Source of the DNA: Whalleya microplaca
Lineage: Eukaryota; Ascomycota; Sordariomycetes; Xylariales; Xylariaceae
DNA: 64,000 nucleotides
Assembly (NCBI GenBank): GCA_022497155.1
Contig: MU385750.1
Coordinates: 124,001-188,000 of the forward strand
Direction of reading: 5' to 3'
Each line of letters opens with the position of its first letter. Position 1 is the first letter of the stretch. The translations under genes were made by a program, and so were the position numbers. Under the pieces are notes generated by a model. It saw only the letters and a list, made by a program, of their open reading frames with translations, made no database searches and was not told where the DNA came from. Below, one piece after another: positions 59,958-64,000 of this stretch.

Positions 59958-61975
59958 CGTCGAGTCAGTATTAAATTGAGGGTATTTTTCCCTCGACTAG
60001 GTATTTAATTTGAAGGCAGCAAGAGATCAGAAGTTAGTGCTTTTAACCGAGAGGCGAGTAGACCCTGGATATACATAGTAAAGCGGGTGCGGGAATGGAC
60101 CGAGCCATATGTCAGCTCAACTTCCGCCTCCCCGTTCTACGTAATTTTTATTACATATTCCTGTCAGCCTCTAAGTATGCGGGTGGACCCTGATTGACCA
60201 ATCTGGGATATCCCTGGATCTAAAGATTGACTGTTTGGAGAAAAGCTTGACCTGCAAGGGGTAGCCAATCACCGCAGGATCGGTGAAATAACCCGAATCC
60301 AATAGCGAGGCCGGCCGGGGCGACGTCATGGCTGGGGCTATCCATCTCTAGTTCCACCGGCTCCCCCGCAAAGTAGAAACGCCGGCTGTAGGCGCTAGCA
60401 CTGATTGAGATATGTATGAATAGTTACTATTTGTCCTTATCAGGAAGGGGATCCACGGGCAATTTACCCCCAAGTATAAATATGGACCAGTTACTAATTC
60501 GTATTATTTGAATTCTTCACCAAGCACTCAAATTCTACGATTCAGTAGTCTATCTCACTACTAATATATATATCGTTCGATTCGATAATCATGCTATTCA
60601 CTGATGTTTTTTGAAATGGCTTCACAATCAAGTTTTCAGGGAGAAAGCCAATGCGTTCTAACTTAACTATGAATATTAATTGTCTCTTAAGATAAGACTC
60701 TATAAACACAATTTCGTTCCATGTTCATTTGATGTATCGTGGTCCTCCGGGTAATAGATTAAGGTCACCGCTTTAGTCAAGTTAAACAGCTATGCAATAG
60801 AGCCTACAAGAACTCAGATCAAGCCCGATTTGTATGCTGGAGTTGAGCGTGCAGGAAAACTTGTTTATGGTAGGTAGATACATACCTCGCTAGAACTAAG
60901 ACTTATTCATAAAATACCAATTAATTCCACACAATACGGATTAGATACGTCAACTTGTTAACAATTCATATAAATTGGGTTCACGTCTTGTAAGTTAAGT
61001 TCATGGAAAATAACATGACTACATGAGGAGGCCCGGTTCTGTAGGGCCATACTAGATGATACTGGTTCGAAGTTAAGTTAGTGATAATGGAGTATTGGTA
61101 CGGACGGGATCCAGCTCTTTGATGGGCAGTGACGAGTGATAATTGTACCTATATCCCTAATGGTGTAAGTACTGCTCTAAGACGCTCATCAGTATGGATT
61201 AAACATCATGCTATCTGCCAATATGGTACAACGTAGGCAATGAGGAGTATAGTGACTTAATTAGTGCAAGGTGAAACTATAGGAAGGTGGCAGAGCCTCC
61301 TTATATATATACATACATAGGCGGCCGGCCATTTGTAGGCCCTTAACACCCGTAGCCCTATACGGCGTATCTTAACACTATCGGCATTACTGCCCCTTCG
61401 CTAATATCAAGTCAAGATCCGGGATTATATTCTCTGGTTATATAACAAATCAAACCTTTTAGATACTTCGTTAATGGTGGCGGGGGCTTGAGCACACACC
61501 TGGGAGTATATAATCTAATCGCTTCTCTAGGCTAGGTAATATTGCAAGGCTCCTGGTATTAGGACACAGAACCTACCATTCTACAATCATCTTCAACTTC
61601 CTCTTAGTTAGAGAGCTGTTATATTCTATATCGAATCATATACTTATCACTAATGATATGCCAGACGCCTTGATATTTATCTCAGTTATTGTGTGCATAA
61701 TTACCATTTGAGTGCTGCCATGATCGCAACTAGTCAATTGAGTACTGTGACTGTCTAAGTGATCTTGTCTCGGATGATGAGATCTTTAAATACCAAGCGC
61801 TCGGATACGCTGCTTACCCGGACTCCACACAAAAAAGGGGTTGCTGACAATTACCCCTATCGTGACAATATTGTAGAGTGATGAGGGGTTAACCCTGGAA
61901 GACCTCCGAAGCTTTCATTGATCATCACCAAGCTATTAGTCAATGCAGTCACTGATTAATTTCAAGGTGGCCTCT
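59958..61975. other. 2.0-kb intergenic region
   Basis: No gene supported. Holds the upstream DNA of the permease and one dispersed-repeat copy. Confidence 0.5.
61216..61395 (+). repeat. dispersed repeat, copy 3
   Basis: Runs TGCCAATATGGTACAACG, ATGAGGAGTATAGTGAC, TTAGTGCAAGGTGAAACTA, AGGAAGGTGGCAGAGCC, GGCGGCCGGCCATTTGTAGG and CCCTATACGGCGTATCTTA. It is intermediate between the other two copies. Confidence 0.75.
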
Positions 61976-62914
61976 CTAACTATACACAATCTGATCTACC
62001 GTATCAGACCAGAACTTATCGAGAACTGCCCATTCTTCCTCATATTTATCCAGGCTTCCATTGACTATCGTCAACCATCTCCGCTGGTGCCAAGTCGTTA
62101 GATCTGAGCTCTCAGGCGCAGAAGTGATGTACTCCCAATATGCCGGATACCACGCGGCTCGCTCCCAATCAATCAAGCAAGGTACTCCATCCTCGCGGAG
62201 AATGACGTTTTGAGCATGGAAATCGGCGTGCGTAAACACAGGATTGATATGTGCTCGTGACACATGGTGGAATTCAGTGCGACAGCTTTGAATATTGATA
62301 CGAGATGATCTACCACAGGGTGTGGGATGTTCCTTGGGGAATAATATGTCTAGAAACTTATTCGCGGATTCGAATGGGCCCCTTCCTGTACGATCTGCAA
62401 TGTTCCAGTTAGGGTCCTCATAGGGACGGCGGGCGAGTACACCGTAGAAGCTAGGAGAAGGCGGAGAAATAGAGCGCAACTCGTTGAATTGTGCTTTCAA
62501 CTGTGCAATGACACTCTCTTCCTGTCCCCTTGTAAACCCATTCTGATTTAAACAGTCCCAGATGGTTTTACCGTGGATGTATTCCGTCACAATAACATTA
62601 ATCTTCACTATCTCTTCGTCGTCATTTTGATCCTCGATTTGATACATCGCGTACAGTTTCGGCACAGGGATGGTACAATTCTGCCTCACAAAAAGCATGT
62701 TCTCGCCTTCGATCAGCTTGACACCCGTCCCATACTTTATGACGAAGTGCTCACCAAAACGGACAATTGATCGGTCATTGTCTCCAAAAACCAACATTTC
62801 CTTTATCGAGTCCTTGATCTCTTCAAAACTAGGAAGAGGCACAGGCAGTTGATCTGCTGGTGCAAAGTAGGGAAGCTCGACAGGGGTGTCGAAGTCTATT
62901 GTTGTTAAACCCAT
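61976..62914 (-). CDS. aminoglycoside-phosphotransferase-like (APH) kinase-fold protein
   Basis: Single exon, 312 aa from the ATG at 62914 (MGLTTIDFDTPVELPYF). The nucleotide-binding part has SIVRFGEHFVIKYG with the ATP-contact Lys and EGENMLFVRQ. The hinge gives VIVTEYIHGKTIWDCL. The catalytic loop is FTHADFHAQNVIL (HxDxxxxN), followed by the metal-binding Asp in CLIDWERAAWYPAYWEY. This is the usual form of the large fungal APH family (PF01636), whose substrates are mostly unknown; despite the name, antibiotic resistance is not implied. No lesion seen. Confidence 0.85.
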   Translation of the reverse strand: MGLTTIDFDTPVELPYFAPADQLPVPLPSFEEIKDSIKEMLVFGDNDRSIVRFGEHFVIKYGTGVKLIEGENMLFVRQNCTIPVPKLYAMYQIEDQNDDEEIVKINVIVTEYIHGKTIWDCLNQNGFTRGQEESVIAQLKAQFNELRSISPPSPSFYGVLARRPYEDPNWNIADRTGRGPFESANKFLDILFPKEHPTPCGRSSRINIQSCRTEFHHVSRAHINPVFTHADFHAQNVILREDGVPCLIDWERAAWYPAYWEYITSAPESSDLTTWHQRRWLTIVNGSLDKYEEEWAVLDKFWSDTVDQIVYS

Positions 62915-63705
62915 GATATGTTGTCTGAGAAGGGTCTCGCATAAAGATTCAAGGAGATAGGTTCGCACCGGGTCGAATTCTCGTAGTATCTATAAGTTTA
63001 TAAGACTGTAAGTGTATAGGGACTAGGAAGCGCAACCCAATTATAAGTTATGGGAGATAATGGCACTTTATAGTTTATGTGATTATGATCCTATGTATAA
63101 CTTTACGTCGCGTTAAGTCACAGACAAAGCTAGTTGTTGAACGTTTAATGGTTTAATCAAAGCGTTGTTATATTATATAAGCTTTGCTTTTCACTGTCCT
63201 TTGTTTAATTGCGAAGCTTTTTTAATCATAACAATTGCATTAATAACATAAACTTCTGCATAATAGTTGATTAACTTATGTGTTAGTAGAATAGGAGCCA
63301 CAAAGCATTCAATAAGCGTAATTAAGTAGTTGCTACTACAACAAAGGTTCAGTATAAATGAGCACGTTGAAACATCACTACGCAATCTACTTGATACATT
63401 AAATTCTAAATATCTTTGCGAGTACAAAACAGGACTAGAAATTCTTAGGTAGCTAAATGATTGACTTGTGATTTATTTAAATCAATGTCAACACGAAACT
63501 AGCAAGAAACCAAAATAACCGACCATTATTTTCCTGTTAGCTACTCGACACTAAGCAACTGGTTCCATCACTCCAGGAAATTAGGAGATGTAACCAGAAT
63601 ATTTGTTAGGAGCCTTTGTTAGGTTTGTGTATAGATGCCGTTTTTCAAACAATCTTATAGTTAGTTGCTCGTGCAACAACTGTGTTGTTTTGCTACCTCA
63701 TACGT
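62915..63705. other. AT-rich intergenic region
   Basis: Nothing recognised; AT-rich with only short frames. Confidence 0.45.
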
Positions 63706-63922
63706 TCATTTATCCTTCCGAACGTACATCCGTACGCCGGCATTCCAACACATCTTGTCGGGCTCTCTTTGACCCGGAGGAGGAATTGCATGCGGAGCGA
63801 GGCAAGGGTCATCATCAAGTTCGTTCTCATCTAGTGGGAATCGCTCCTCGTGCGGGAATTCCTCCTCGATGGTGTATTCGTTGTCGAGCATGTCGCATAA
63901 TCTCTTCGATTCAATGCAATAG
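63706..63922 (-). CDS. probable last exon of a gene extending past the right edge
   Basis: A coding-like stretch of about 72 codons with balanced codon use follows a TTTTATGCAG acceptor. It reads YCIESKRLCDMLDNEYTIEE, then PLDENELDDDPCLAPHAIPP and ends VRMYVRKDK. It is acidic and Pro-rich with no domain I know. A branch-like CTGAT lies about 15 bp upstream of the acceptor, but the preceding exon is outside the window. Confidence 0.4.
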
Positions 63923-64000
63923 CTGCATAAAAGCAAATATATCAGCAGTGATCAAACACGAAAGTTCTATCTGTATGAAAATAGTCGAAATGGGAAGGGA

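Overview
The window comes from a filamentous ascomycete (Pezizomycotina), nuclear genome. Protein genes carry short introns (mostly 50-75 bp) with GT donors, CTAAC/CTGA-type branch points and AG acceptors. The families are typical of such fungi: HET-domain, BTB, GH71, PL4, GMC oxidoreductase and MFS/sugar transporters. A 17-kb AT-rich block of mutated transposons shows the TpA-rich, CpA-poor look of repeat-induced point mutation (RIP). I cannot fix the genus; Sordariomycetes is a guess. Many gene models below were built by joining exons by hand so that phase, splice signals and domain order agree.

Left arm (1-30.7 kb), ordinary gene space: an alpha/beta hydrolase cut by the window edge; a four-exon fructosamine-kinase-like gene; an eight-exon sugar transporter; a two-exon MFS transporter; a rhamnogalacturonan lyase (PL4) and an alpha-1,3-glucanase (GH71), both secreted and acting on plant pectin and fungal or microbial glucan; a GCIP-family protein; two BTB-domain paralogues in the same orientation, the second with its C-terminus changed by a 32-bp tandem duplication; a leucine-carboxyl-methyltransferase-like gene whose single intron holds long G and C homopolymers; and a TMEM135-like membrane protein.

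Middle (30.7-50.5 kb): a HET-domain gene on the minus strand appears to be split by a transposon nest. Its C-terminal HET half lies at 30712-32313 and its Cys-rich N-terminal half at about 49767-50492. Between them is a RIP-mutated Tad-like LINE on the plus strand (own length about 5.7 kb), broken by four insertions: a 1.9-kb non-coding LTR element (A), an inverted solo LTR (C), a 9.2-kb Ty3/gypsy element on the minus strand (itself carrying a second copy, B, of the non-coding element), and a little-mutated solo LTR (E). Target-site duplications are readable for every insertion. Each HET half also has one in-frame stop that one C-to-T change at CpA would explain.

Right arm (50.5-64 kb), gene-poor with decayed genes: a frameshifted small CxxCxGxG zinc protein, a short-chain dehydrogenase pseudogene, then an intact GMC oxidoreductase, an APC amino-acid permease, an APH-family phosphotransferase-like gene, and the last exon of a gene running off the right edge. 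A dispersed repeat of about 150-180 bp has three copies (20.8, 30.2 and 61.3 kb).

The genes do not form one obvious pathway. The loosest functional groupings are the sugar-related genes near the left end and the two secreted carbohydrate-active enzymes.
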